From: Saccoglossus kowalevskii
Taxonomy: Eukaryota > Hemichordata > Enteropneusta > Harrimaniidae
DNA: 11,768 bases
Assembly: GCF_000003605.2 (NCBI RefSeq)
Contig: NW_003133354.1
Location: 29,846 to 41,613 of the forward strand
Direction: 5' to 3'
Shown: piece after piece, positions 1 through 8,270 of the stretch
Numbering within the stretch: position 1 is the first letter of the stretch
Layout of the letters: every line of letters starts with the position of its first letter
Translations under genes and position numbers: made by a program
Notes under the pieces: generated by a model
What the model was told of the DNA's origin: nothing
Seen by the model: only the letters and a program-made list of their open reading frames with translations
Database searches by the model: none

Positions 1-845
1 TTGCAGATGTTCCTGTACTACCTGTATTTTATAATCAAATAATGGGGACTGTGACATTTCATGTCTGTTGAGATATAGTTCATATAAAGATTGTATTTTG
101 TGATTAGTTATATTTGAATACAGTGTTTATAGATTTTTATTGTGTCATATTTATCTGAACAATCAGCCACTGAAAAAGATAGCCCCCATGTGATCTTTTG
201 GCAACATGGTCATAAAAATAATTGTTATTTACAGGTTTAGTGAGAATTTAGTGCACACAGTTTCCATTTGATGAAGCTTTGGCAAAAAATTAATGCTGTT
301 ACATCCAAGTTATATTAAAGATGGTCATTCAAAAATCTAAATACCAGTAGTTTTGTTTTCCCGCAAAAAAAAATATAAAATGCATGTTGTTAGACTGATT
401 AAGAGGTTGGAAAAGCTTTGATGTTCTGGCGAGCTTGTACTGACTCAGAGTTGAGCAGCTTTTCAATCAAAGATGTCACTCAAAGCATCTATATATGGTA
501 ACAAAGAATTTTCAATCTTTCAACAACATGGCACCAAAGGAATGGCATGACTAAGGAAGTGTCATATATGCATTGCTTTACACATGTCTGTAGTTATGTT
601 TATGCTAGTACAACGTGTTACAATCTCTGGTAGTGATCCCCAGAGATGTGAGGTGATGCTTACCACAAGGCATGTCACGATTTTCAAAAAATTCACTAGA
701 CAATAATGATACTTACCGGGGTAGGATATTTGTAATGCTTATACCGTACATGTGTTGAAATCAGCTTGCTGTCCTCCGTGAAGTGAGACATGTACCCACT
801 ATCATATTGTGTAATCTTACATTTAAATAATATTATTTATTGCAG
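1..845 (+). other. CMSS1: Last intron of CMSS1 (3' part), no other gene seen
   Basis: This stretch precedes the CMSS1 terminal exon and ends in a 3' splice site, TTATTGCAG, at 837-845. It is AT-rich with stops in all frames. I looked for the preceding CMSS1 exon, which should encode the helicase-like segment just upstream of the conserved GIGTP motif, and saw no convincing candidate. That exon probably lies upstream of the window. No repeat with clear ends was recognised here. Confidence 0.75.
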
Positions 846-1106
846 ATAGAAGATCAAGAGGCATTTTTAAATAAACATCAAGTACACTTTGGCATTGGAA
901 CTCCATTCCGAATTCTGAGACTGCTTGAAAACAACACCCTAACTCTACAGTGCTTGAAGTATGTAGTGTTGGACTGGAATTGGAGAGATGTCAAGTCAAA
1001 AAGGATGATAGACATTCCAGATATTCGAAAAGTTTTGTTCCAACTACTATCAAAGTTGATTATTCCTCATATTATGTCCAGTAAAACTAAATTAGGTTTA
1101 TTTTAA
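846..1106 (+). CDS. CMSS1: CMSS1 (Cms1/C3orf26 family) terminal coding exon, partial gene
   Basis: This 261-nt exon encodes the last 86 residues plus a TAA stop of the Cms1 ribosomal small-subunit homologue. The family is nucleolar, resembles a DEAD-box helicase domain without being an active helicase, and is linked to the small-subunit processome. Visible family hallmarks, in order, are HFGIGTPFRI (the segment corresponding to GTPGRI in vertebrates), VVLDWNWRD, KRMIDIPDIRK and the C-terminal end TKLGLF. I recognise all of these from the vertebrate protein, which also ends in KLGLF. The exon starts just after the TTGCAG acceptor in phase 0. An upstream TTG in the same frame lies in the splice site and is not a start. 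Human CMSS1 is about 280 residues, so roughly the last third is present. No frameshift is seen, so the exon looks functional. Earlier exons lie outside the window. Confidence 0.93.
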   Translation: MEDQEAFLNKHQVHFGIGTPFRILRLLENNTLTLQCLKYVVLDWNWRDVKSKRMIDIPDIRKVLFQLLSKLIIPHIMSSKTKLGLF

Positions 1107-1143
1107 ATAAATTGTATTTTAATTTAAATAAATCGTATTTCAT
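1102..1143 (+). terminator. Duplicated CMSS1 poly(A) signal (21-bp tandem repeat)
   Basis: AATAAA occurs at 1106-1111, overlapping the last base of the stop codon, and again at 1127-1132. Both lie in a 21-bp tandem repeat (copy 1 1102-1122, copy 2 1123-1142; shared core TTTAAATAAAT-GTATTT). The first copy starts inside the last sense codon. If used, the CMSS1 3' UTR would be very short (tens of nucleotides). Use of either signal is inferred from position only. Confidence 0.55.
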
Positions 1144-1526
1144 ATGTTGATTTAGGTTTGGTTAGAAATGTGGTTGTCAATTTAAGTAAAGTGTAAATCA
1201 TGGCAGCAAGCTCATAGCCAATTTGTAGGACAAGTTATTATTATACTGTATTTCTAGCACTACATGTTCTCTATTGTTTACATTTGTATGCTCTTTTAGA
1301 AATGAGCTCCACTTTTATATGCTTGTATGACCTATTCTTGTGTATAATTGTAGTTTTAAGCTTAATTTACACTATATCAAATTCCACACTACCACATATC
1401 AATCTGTTATGGTTTCTTGATGTGAAACACTTTTCTTAAATTGTTCAAAATCTGGGTATTCTAATTAAGTCTTTTTCATGGTTGTTGCCATTACCTCTTC
1501 CAAAATTCATTATTACCCAGATGTCA
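1133..1526. other. Spacer downstream of CMSS1
   Basis: AT-rich DNA between the CMSS1 poly(A) signals and the left end of the TTAA transposon. No coding region, RNA gene or repeat was recognised. Confidence 0.6.
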
Positions 1527-1710
1527 TTAAAGTGCCTGTGAAATGGCTGCTATTTTCACGCCGAAAATTATCCATTGATACATAAATATTATTTATTTTT
1601 ATGTTTCTGAGCATAAATTATTTTTTTAAGTGAAAAAAATGTGCTTTAAACCCAGTCTATGGCAACTTTATTGTTGTGTATTTTAAAACTAGGCTCCTCA
1701 TTAGGTTCTC

Positions 1711-1790
1711 ATTTGCATACAGAAATTCACCTTGTGACGTCAGAAGGGGAACTTGCTGGGCAGCTTGCATTGCCGTTACGTGTAAATAAG
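1711..1790 (+). promoter_or_regulatory. Promoter-like cluster inside the TTAA element (octamer, CRE, TATA-like)
   Basis: A perfect octamer ATTTGCAT sits at 1711-1718, a perfect palindromic CRE TGACGTCA at 1735-1742, and a weak TATA-like GTAAATAAG at 1782-1790. Their order and spacing fit a polymerase II promoter 70-150 bp upstream of the ATG at 1860. Because they lie inside the transposon, they may be the leftover transposase promoter. Function is inferred. Confidence 0.35.
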
Positions 1791-1859
1791 GCAAAATTCT
1801 TGTGAAGTTTTCTCATCTTTGACTAAATTGCCACTTATTTACTTGTTTGTCGAGGAAGA

Positions 1860-2022
1860 ATGGACCATAATGAACACATAGTATCAAGTTTGTTGCATGG
1901 GGGTTGAGTTTGATGCGAAATATATCCGGTCTAGTGTAGCTGGTCACCGTGATCGTCACCAGCGCACGTTTGTACACTGCCGCTGGATTCCGGCACTGGA
2001 CGAAATTGAATCTGACGCTTGA
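1860..2022 (+). pseudogene. Short broken coding-like frame in the TTAA element, possible transposase N-terminal relic
   Basis: An ATG at 1860 in the context GAAGAATGG opens a 15-codon frame (starting MDHNEHIVSSLL) that stops at 1905-1907. An overlapping frame from the ATG at 1897 runs 41 codons to TGA at 2020-2022. Its product contains GVEFDAKYIRSS, GHRDRHQRTF and HCRWIPALDEIESDA. This second stretch is richer in CpG and charged residues than the AT-rich flanks, which suggests true coding ancestry. Joining the two would need a frameshift within the overlap. I do not recognise a domain. It could be what is left of the transposase 5' end, or chance. Confidence 0.3.
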
Positions 2023-2859
2023 ATAACCTCGTTATTTAACAGGTTACTAGACACATCACTACACTGTTTTATTTCATCGATTGTCTGAGTGAAAAAGAAC
2101 ATATTTTGACATTCTAAACATTAAACTATAGTGATCAATAAAATAGAGAAATAATTTTTAAAAAAATGACAAATCACAGTTACTAAATAAATGACAGCCG
2201 CGTCGAAATAAGTTTGTTGAAATGAGTGAGTGCGTCGAGTCATGACGGGGACAAGTGCGTGAATGGCTGCATTTAATTGGATAGCAAAAAAAAATTGGGA
2301 GCGACTCGCATACAAATTCAGAGTGGATTTAATGTCATATTAAAAAATTACTTTATGGAAACACATTGACAGCCCAACCCCGGATTCTTGTTCCATAAAT
2401 TATTATGCAGATCAAGTTACAAGAAACTTTTAGCCTGCGAAGATGAGAACAGGGCTGCATAATTTTCTTGTTTGTCCGACGCTACATTTTCGTGCAACTA
2501 TCAAAATTACTGCTACCATGGTGGGCATGGGCACGGGAAATATCTCAAATTTACTTGGATACGAGTAATAATTTATAGCAAAAAATTCAATAACTGCCCA
2601 TTTCAGTGGGACACAGATGTAAAATGGGAAACTTGTGGGTGGGCATTGCACAGGCACTTTAACTGCTTACAAATCACTGATACTTAATTTTTCCATGTTC
2701 AAACGAAGTCCTAAATGGCGACTTAGTTCATGTCTGTGCAGGCATCAGTCTGGAGCTGAATCTAAGTCATACTTTTATTGATTTTCTTCAGACCTTGCTT
2801 ATACCTAGTCAGAAATAGATAACTAGTAGTAATTTTTTTTCAAATACTGATAAAGGTAT

Positions 2860-3010
2860 ATCGACAGACAAACCAGATCTTGGGCATGTGTTGGCTGATG
2901 TACTTCAAACAAGGTGCAAGGATGGGTAGTTGATGATTGAGCCTTTGATTTGTAAAATGGCCACCTGGCAGCCATTTTGTTTTTGGATTTACCTAATTTA
3001 CTTCAAATCT
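2860..3010. repeat. Dispersed repeat module with 'GGCCA...GGCAGCCATTTTG' core
   Basis: At 2955-2985 the sequence AAAATGGCCACC, TGGCAGCCATTTTGTTTTT is itself an imperfect inverted repeat. It closely matches AAGATGGCCGAC, TGGTGGCCATTTTGTTTTT at about 5804-5830. A following 'TTTACTTCAA' resembles 'GTACTTCAAG' at 5841-5850. This is therefore a further, separated copy of the repeat family that forms the 5641-6170 array. Its outer ends are not defined. Confidence 0.5.
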
Positions 3011-3631
3011 GTGTACATGGGATATCACCCGGGTTTCTATGCTAAGCCTTTACAGCTCCAAAAGCACAAGGTGTGCAGAGGCCAGTGGCGAATTTGGCAT
3101 CTCTGAACTGATTTGTTTATTTGGCAGTGTGTAAAACTTTGTCAGCTTTAGATTTGAAGGAAGTGTTCTTGCATATATCAATACACTGTACAGCCAACAT
3201 TTTTAAGATTTGTTGTAGATGGAATGGCTCAGTTCAGCTACTCACCTGTGAACGTGGATTTGTAATCGATAAAAGAAATCTCAAGTTTCATTTAACACAA
3301 TGACTTTCCTATAGGTGGAAATGAAATGTGCGATGTGCTTCCCTGTGATCAAGGAATACACAGTTCAACTTGCTACATAGTCAACAACACTGTATCGACT
3401 CATGAGTTTAGTATGCATATTTTTCTCTGTGTAGGGATTGGAGTCTTGCACAACAATTTGCACCAGACCTATTCAGTGTCAGAAATGTCCTTAATCAGTC
3501 TCTCCTGAGAAGTTACGAAATTTGAGAATCCCTACTGTAGCCGGCTATCCCACAATTCCTGAGCTAAGCATAAACCTCTACTGCACCACTAAATGATAAA
3601 GAGACCAGTGTTTGTGACATGCACCTCTTAC
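3011..3631. other. Stretch with no supported gene
   Basis: Short open frames of about 60 codons exist on the plus strand (for example from 3121 and 3326), but they show no recognisable motif, signal or splice support. I see no RNA gene or clear repeat. Confidence 0.5.
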
Positions 3632-4454
3632 CAGCCAGCACTCGTTTGGGATGCTTATCAATCAGTTCGAACAATCTCCCTCTTTCCACTGACGATGTCA
3701 TAATGGCAAAGTCATGGCTGGACTTCTTTACAGTAGTCTCTACTAATGGACCACCTGCTGCCCTTTCCTTATGCCAAAGAGTTTATTTCAGACAGGGTCT
3801 GTCTGTGATGCAAGATCTGTTCAATTTTCACACTCAGATCAGCACATGGCTTTTCAGAGGGACCTGCCGGCACCATGTTTGAGTTCCTCCCATCAAAGCA
3901 AAATCCTGTTAAAACAACCACTGCAGTATTGCTGAATTAAAGCACTTCTTTCCATCCCTCTACCCGAGTGTAGGCTTTCTATTTTGTGTGACTCTCGTTG
4001 TTGGTGAATATCAATCAGCTGTTTTGTAAACACCATGCTGTCAAGGCATTTATCAAGGGGCTGACACACTCTATATTTGTCCACCTAATCTTGGTTTTGA
4101 TTTTCAGTGTTGGTGTCTCTCCAGCTACCTTCTTGCAAGCTGCATTTGATCAAAGAAGACTTTTTTTGTTAATCTTGTTGTCAGGCAGAAGATGCAACAA
4201 GTTGCAAGATTTATTCTTTACTGACGACTTTTTAAAAACCCAATCCCAGGGTTCTCACACCTACACTTCAAATGTATAATTAATATGACCAATGCATCCA
4301 ATTCCAATACAATGTGTTGGATGGGTTGTGTTTTAGGAGTTACATGAACATTCACCAAAGGCTCCACGCCGCTCAAACAAGATTGAAGTGACACTGTGAC
4401 TATCAAATCACTAGTGCACATGTACACCATCAATGTCATGCTCCTCGTGATCAT
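3632..4454 (-). pseudogene. Possible decayed minus-strand coding region, unidentified
   Basis: Consecutive minus-strand frames in this stretch look protein-like but are interrupted. At 4218-4454 the frame includes SLQSCLSGVEPLVNVHVTPK. At 3893-4084 it includes CLDSMVFTKQLIDIHQQRES and IQQYCSGCFNRILL. At 3769-3876 a 35-codon frame runs from ATG and ends QTLSEINSLA. At 3632-3773 a frame contains KERAAGGPLVETTVKKSSHD and ERGRLFELIDKHPKRVL, and ends at a good donor, G/GTAAGA (minus strand, 3626-3631). Moving between these frames needs frameshifts and stop skips, so an intact gene is unlikely. A decayed transposon or retrocopy gene fits best. I could not match it to a family. The plus strand is also partly open (3619-3882), so the coding strand is not certain. 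Confidence 0.3.
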
Positions 4455-4608
4455 GCCAGGACGGGAATTGAAACAGAATGCCCTATGTTTCTGGCAAGCT
4501 CAAATGTTTATATAAAAAGGTAAATCTTCTACAAAATCAAAATGCCAAATTACAATTAAATATGTCCGTAATAATTCAAAGCAAATATTTCCAAGTTCAT
4601 ACCTCTAA

Positions 4609-4821
4609 CAGGTGACCCCAATTCGAACCCTCTATACTTGTGTATACACTTGTGTTAATTAATTATGATGACGTTTTTTAAAGCGGAGAGTCGTCCCTGC
4701 GCATGCGTCAGGTGGCCATAGCGTGTCATTGTTTCTACACAAGTGTCTACCCATGAGCCTTTGCGTTTTTAGCGCGTGTTATCGTAGCTTGGGACTCGAT
4801 TCCCTAACGTGCGCAGGTGAC
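4609..4821. promoter_or_regulatory. CpG-rich palindromic segment with NRF1-like site (possible promoter)
   Basis: CpG is scarce around this segment but dense from 4680 to 4820. TGCGCATGCGTC at 4698-4709 matches the NRF1 consensus YGCGCAYGCGCR at 10 of 12 positions. The site lies between inverted arms, TATACACTTGTGT at 4643-4655 and ACACAAGTGTCTA at 4737-4749 (12 of 13 complementary, 81-bp spacer). CAGGTGAC occurs as a direct repeat near both edges (4609-4616, 4814-4821). NRF1 sites mark housekeeping promoters in animals. No gene start could be tied to it: the minus-strand coding relic begins about 200 bp away, and no plus-strand gene is visible. It could instead be a diverged foldback element. 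Confidence 0.35.
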
Positions 4822-5440
4822 AACCCTGCCTTGAACCAAATGTACTATTAAAAAGCGAGTCAGACTGACATCATGCACAGATACTTCCGAGACAAATAGT
4901 ATGCAGTATGAGTCGATGCAGAGTTAGTTTTAAAGCCTTCAGCAATGACCTCTTGAGATCAGATCTTCCATCAAATAGCATGTTTATTTCTCAATAAGAC
5001 ACATATTTGTACACCACTGCCAGATTCAACCCTAATCAATGTTTGGGACTATCATTTGATGTGGTGAGTGTGATTAGTTTGGAAATGCTGCTTGTAACAT
5101 TATTTCCAGATTAACCAAGAGGTTCCAAAATATAAAGCCGCCAAAACATACTTGTAACTTCTTGTGTGGATTCTGGTTACCGAACCCTGCCACTTTGGGG
5201 AGTTGTAATAGTACCGATCATCCTCTTTGAATGTTCAAAGTCTAGTCTTATCAAAATACTTATTATATATCTTCCCAGTTCTTTCTGCACTGTGTTACAT
5301 GTACACGGCTTCCCATCTGTTACACAGGAGTGTACAACAGACTGCACATAGGGTCATTTTAATGTACAGCTATTGGACTTTAAGTTGTGATTGGAGTGCT
5401 GACCATGCTAAATCAAGAGACGCGCAGTAGGTGATTAGGA
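4822..5440. other. Stretch with no supported gene
   Basis: Only short chance frames are seen. A TTTATT at 4982-4987, which reads AATAAA on the minus strand, could serve as a poly(A) signal for a minus-strand transcript ending here, if the weak exon at 5441-5541 is real. Confidence 0.45.
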
Positions 5441-5541
5441 TTATTTTGAGCTTTCAGGTACAAGAGGTGTGGGAATGTCATTCGCCTCCTTTTCTGTCTC
5501 AACACTGTCATCCTCATCAACTCGCTCCAGAACATGTAAAA
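5441..5541 (-). CDS. Possible minus-strand terminal exon, acidic tail (weak)
   Basis: On the minus strand, an AG acceptor (GGAAACTCAG, 5542-5551) is followed by a frame that runs to TAA at 5441-5443. It encodes an acidic, hydrophilic tail containing HVLERVDEDDSVETEKEAND and ending IPTPLVPESSK. The composition looks like a genuine protein C-terminus. Against it, the pyrimidine tract before the AG is poor, the plus strand is also open through the same bases (with a TTTCAG acceptor at 5451-5456), and no further exon of the same gene was found. I do not recognise the protein. Confidence 0.25.
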
Positions 5542-5640
5542 CTGAGTTTCCAGTACAAATATATAGTATAATATAAATCTGAATAGGTAGTCTTAAACCT
5601 TCTGTGAGTGGGTAATCTTTTGAGGAAATATTGTTGTTAT

Positions 5641-6170
5641 TCCTCCATAAGATATGGCCTGATTCATTTTGTTTAAAATCACACTCTGTAACGTGTCCGG
5701 AACTGTTTCTCGGAGCTGAACAGGGTGATTTCAATCAAACTTTGTCTGGTGATCATGCATATTAGGTTTTAGGTGCACGTCACTTTTTTTCGAAATTCGG
5801 TCCAAGATGGCCGACTGGTGGCCATTTTGTTTTTTTTTCGGTACTTCAAGATAACACAACACCATGTTTTGTATTGAGATTTGATCAAATTTGTCGAAAT
5901 GGTGGCCATTTTGTCAAAAAACGTAAAATATCATTCTGTAACACGTCCAGAATTGTTTTCAATTGGAACTGAACAGGGCGATATTGCCCGATTCAGTTCA
6001 AAGTTGAATAGGGCATTTTCAAACTTTGCAAGATGACCTCACATATTAGGTTACGGTGCAAGCCATATTTCTTTTGGAGATACTTGAACAACAATACCCG
6101 ACTGGCTGCGATTTTCTTTCATGCTATTTCCTCTGTAAGATATAGTCCAATTCAGTTCAAAGTTTCCACG
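5641..6170. repeat. Degenerate tandem repeat, ~250-bp unit, with GGCCATTTTG core
   Basis: Two full and one partial diverged units are visible. TCCTCCATAAGATATGG at 5641 recurs as TCCTCTGTAAGATATAG at 6129. CTGTAACGTGTCCGGAACTG at 5686 recurs as CTGTAACACGTCCAGAATTG at 5936, an offset of exactly 250. GAGCTGAACAGGGTGAT recurs as GAACTGAACAGGGCGAT, and ATATTAGGTTTTAGGTGCA recurs as ATATTAGGTTACGGTGCA. TGGTGGCCATTTTG occurs twice (5816-5829, 5900-5913), and a diverged form GACTGGCTGCGATTTT is near 6100. There is no open frame across the units, so this is non-coding repeat DNA. A related module lies at 2860-3010. Confidence 0.7.
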
Positions 6171-6440
6171 TAGGTACTACATGTATACTGACAGTAACAC
6201 AATCTATAATCTGATTTAGTGTTAAACAAACACTGATCTTTCATTTTTACGTGGCACTTGTACTAAACATTTGCAACGACTACAGCTAATACTTAACGGG
6301 GACTATGCATTATCAATGTTTGTTTTGTTCTTGTAACGTCAATTGTTTTATATTCTTGGACTTGTAAATTTCCTCATAAAACTATTGTTGAACAATCTAT
6401 GACTGGGCATGTTAATTCTACTTTTCAGAAGTACATTGAC
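6171..6440. other. AT-rich spacer
   Basis: No gene or structured repeat seen between the two tandem-repeat blocks. Confidence 0.5.
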
Positions 6441-6617
6441 ACTAACGAGTATGCAAATTACTAATTTCTATATGTACGAACTCAAATTGTTGTTGTTACT
6501 AATATGCATATAAGAACACTGAGGCGATTACAAAATCTACATATGAAAAACTGTGGATGTTAGTAATACGCTTATAAAATGCGGCGATTACAAAATCTAC
6601 ATATGTACAAATTTAAA
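6441..6617. repeat. ~60-bp tandem repeat, about three copies
   Basis: GGCGATTACAAAATCTACATATG occurs at 6523-6545 and again at 6583-6605, 60 bp apart and identical. The preceding bases of the two units also align (ACTAATATGCATATAA with AGTAATACGCTTATAA). A more diverged third unit precedes them (6441-6497; ACTAATTTCTATATGTACGAAC aligns with the end of the last unit). No coding frame follows the period. Confidence 0.7.
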
Positions 6618-7315
6618 GACTAAATATGGAGTTAAAACGTTAGACACAAGGCCAGGACAATGGGTCACATCAGTGGTATAAATCTACAAACATAAAAATG
6701 ATGTCACGACAAACGCTTGCTCTAAAATTGTCAATTACATAAATAGCGTTTGGTTTTGAAATAATATAATTAATGTATTGTAAATACTTTCTATACTGAC
6801 GTGTTATAAGAACAGCTGGGTCTCTCATTATCACATGACACAAACCACCCACAGTAGAGTTATTCACCACACGGTAAAGGAGTTTTAATTGTATTTAATT
6901 TATTGGTTTTAAATCCATGCGGCTATTCCGAAACACTGTTCAATCAAATCAGACAGTTTGAGTCATGTGACTTTTTTCATGGTATTGGTAATATACTGTA
7001 CGCACTTGATTCTACTTGTTTATCCCCTTGGTCAATTAATTTCAGAAAACAAACATTGTTGTATATGCTTCATGTATTCAATGTCTTCGTCAGAATGTGA
7101 GAAGCATACCATACGAGCATTACCTTTGCTACTCCCACGACCCAGTTATGCACACGACTTACTTTGCAATGTTCCTCATTTGTTTATCATTAATATTAGT
7201 TTGTACAGTATTAGCAATCATTTATAATCCATTATATTTACTCAGTACTTTATTTTTATGGCAAATAAATATAATATTATATTATAGCCTCCTCTTTAAT
7301 GCCTCCAATATTCCG
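6618..7315. other. AT-rich spacer with chance hydrophobic frames
   Basis: Overlapping plus-strand frames from 6903 to 7363 translate to hydrophobic peptides. This is expected from T-rich sequence and carries no recognisable family motif. No RNA gene or promoter seen. Confidence 0.5.
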
Positions 7316-7406
7316 TTAGTCCACAGTCACTCTAGTATTATACAGTATTTTAATAACAACTAAACGTTAGTTAAACTACTACTCTAGTAGAGTGACTGTG
7401 GTTAGT
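7316..7406. mobile_element. 81-bp hairpin MITE-like element with 5-bp flanking direct repeat
   Basis: Perfect 14-bp inverted arms, CCACAGTCACTCTA at 7321-7334 and TAGAGTGACTGTGG at 7388-7401, enclose a 53-nt AT-rich spacer. With one mismatch the arms extend to 17 bp. The same five bases, TTAGT, directly flank both arms (7316-7320 and 7402-7406), as expected of a target-site duplication. It has no coding capacity. The superfamily cannot be assigned. A 5-bp duplication is known for Transib, but these ends do not clearly match it. A chance direct repeat in AT-rich DNA is possible. Confidence 0.6.
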
Positions 7407-7562
7407 CACAAAACTACACGCCGCTACTAACAATGTTTATTGCATATTGAAAATACTTCCAAGAAATATATTACTGATTGAATATGAGCGTCTATGTCCA
7501 AGCACTAGAGGAACATTTGCACGGCGTTTGAACTTAGAAGGCAAATATTTCCCTTTCGCAAG
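7407..7562. other. Short AT-rich spacer
   Basis: Nothing recognisable between the hairpin element and the TTAATA palindrome. Confidence 0.5.
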
Positions 7563-7608
7563 TAATATTAATATTAATTATTAATATTAATATTAATATT
7601 AAGTATTA
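7563..7608. repeat. (TTAATA)n near-palindrome
   Basis: About 46 bp of TAATAT/TAATTA repeats, nearly self-complementary (ATATTAATATTAATTATTAA core), flanked by GTAAT and ATTAC. It could form a cruciform. Its nature is that of a microsatellite. Confidence 0.7.
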
Positions 7609-8270
7609 CATGCCGCTTAAAACAATCAAATACAGCTAACAAAGTGTAGCCGAAATCATGTATCGTGTTTGTGTGAAAGTGAAAGCATGTGATTAAAATA
7701 TCAACTTGAACTTAAACTTAACCTAATATGGGATTTTTTTTAAGATTTCTCGCTCACTAATTATGCCACAGAATCTTAAAAGGTAATAGAAAAGAACACG
7801 TAATTTGTTGATTGATACTGCATAATTTATCGTGACCTAAAACTGTTGCTTTTCACAGAGTATTCGTTAAATGAAGTAATGACATTATCAATACGTGTGT
7901 TTTCTGTTTCGGTACGGCTAATTACAATCACTACACTTGCGTATTAGTGGTTTTGATTGTTAAACACTGTTGTATATTCCGCAAACACAACATTTTTAAT
8001 TTATGATAAATCATAACCTGATTTAGTCTACTGTATGGAGTATTAAACAATAGCATTAAATGTATATATATATGTTTTCTTCCATAGATATGTATACTTA
8101 TTAGTTAAAGTAAGACTGATATTCATAGATACTATCGCATGTCATTTGTATTAGTAATTATAACGAGATATGTAAAATCTGAATGCATCTTTGACAAAAT
8201 ATGACAAAAACACAAATAGATTATTATTTTTAACTGTCGACTGCATACTGTAATGTCCTTGTTCCATATG
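7609..8270. other. AT-rich spacer
   Basis: No gene seen. A short (TA)6 run lies at 8062-8073. Confidence 0.5.

Larger units (their letters stand above)
1527..2662. mobile_element. Non-autonomous TTAA-type DNA transposon (Kolobok/T2-like or piggyBac-like)
   Basis: The element is bounded by TTAA at 1527-1530 and TTAA at 2659-2662, which fit a 4-bp target-site duplication. Inside, the left end (1531 onward) reads AGTGCCTGTGAAATGGC. The reverse complement of the right end (from 2658) reads AGTGCCTGTGCAATGCC, so 15 of 17 bases match, the outer 10 perfectly. The body is 1128 bp and has no intact long frame, so it cannot encode its own transposase. TTAA duplication is typical of the piggyBac and Kolobok superfamilies. 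The combined end TTAAAGTG resembles the TTAAAGG ends of Xenopus T2/Kolobok MITEs, so I favour Kolobok-like, but only by end similarity. Promoter-like motifs and a broken short frame lie inside and are listed separately. Confidence 0.75.

Noticed and set aside
2430-2687. Overlapping plus- and minus-strand frames of 71-75 codons at the right end of the TTAA element
   Set aside because: They overlap each other on opposite strands, run to or past the terminal repeat and show no motif. The plus-strand frame crosses the TTAA boundary.
2960-2985. Inverted AAAATGGC/GCCATTTT as a stand-alone hairpin regulatory site
   Set aside because: It is better explained as a copy of the dispersed repeat module shared with 5641-6170.
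3121-3508. Two 60-codon plus-strand frames
   Set aside because: Chance-length frames without motifs, Kozak or splice support.
4613-4635. tRNA B-box-like GGTTCGAATTG on the minus strand (and GGACTCGATTCCC near 4791 on the plus strand), possible tRNA or SINE
   Set aside because: No matching A box, no acceptor or anticodon stem, and no poly-T or A-rich tail at the expected distance.
6903-7363. Overlapping plus-strand hydrophobic frames resembling membrane proteins
   Set aside because: The sequence is T-rich, which alone gives Leu/Ile/Phe/Tyr-rich peptides. There is no family motif, and the last frame runs into the hairpin element at 7321.
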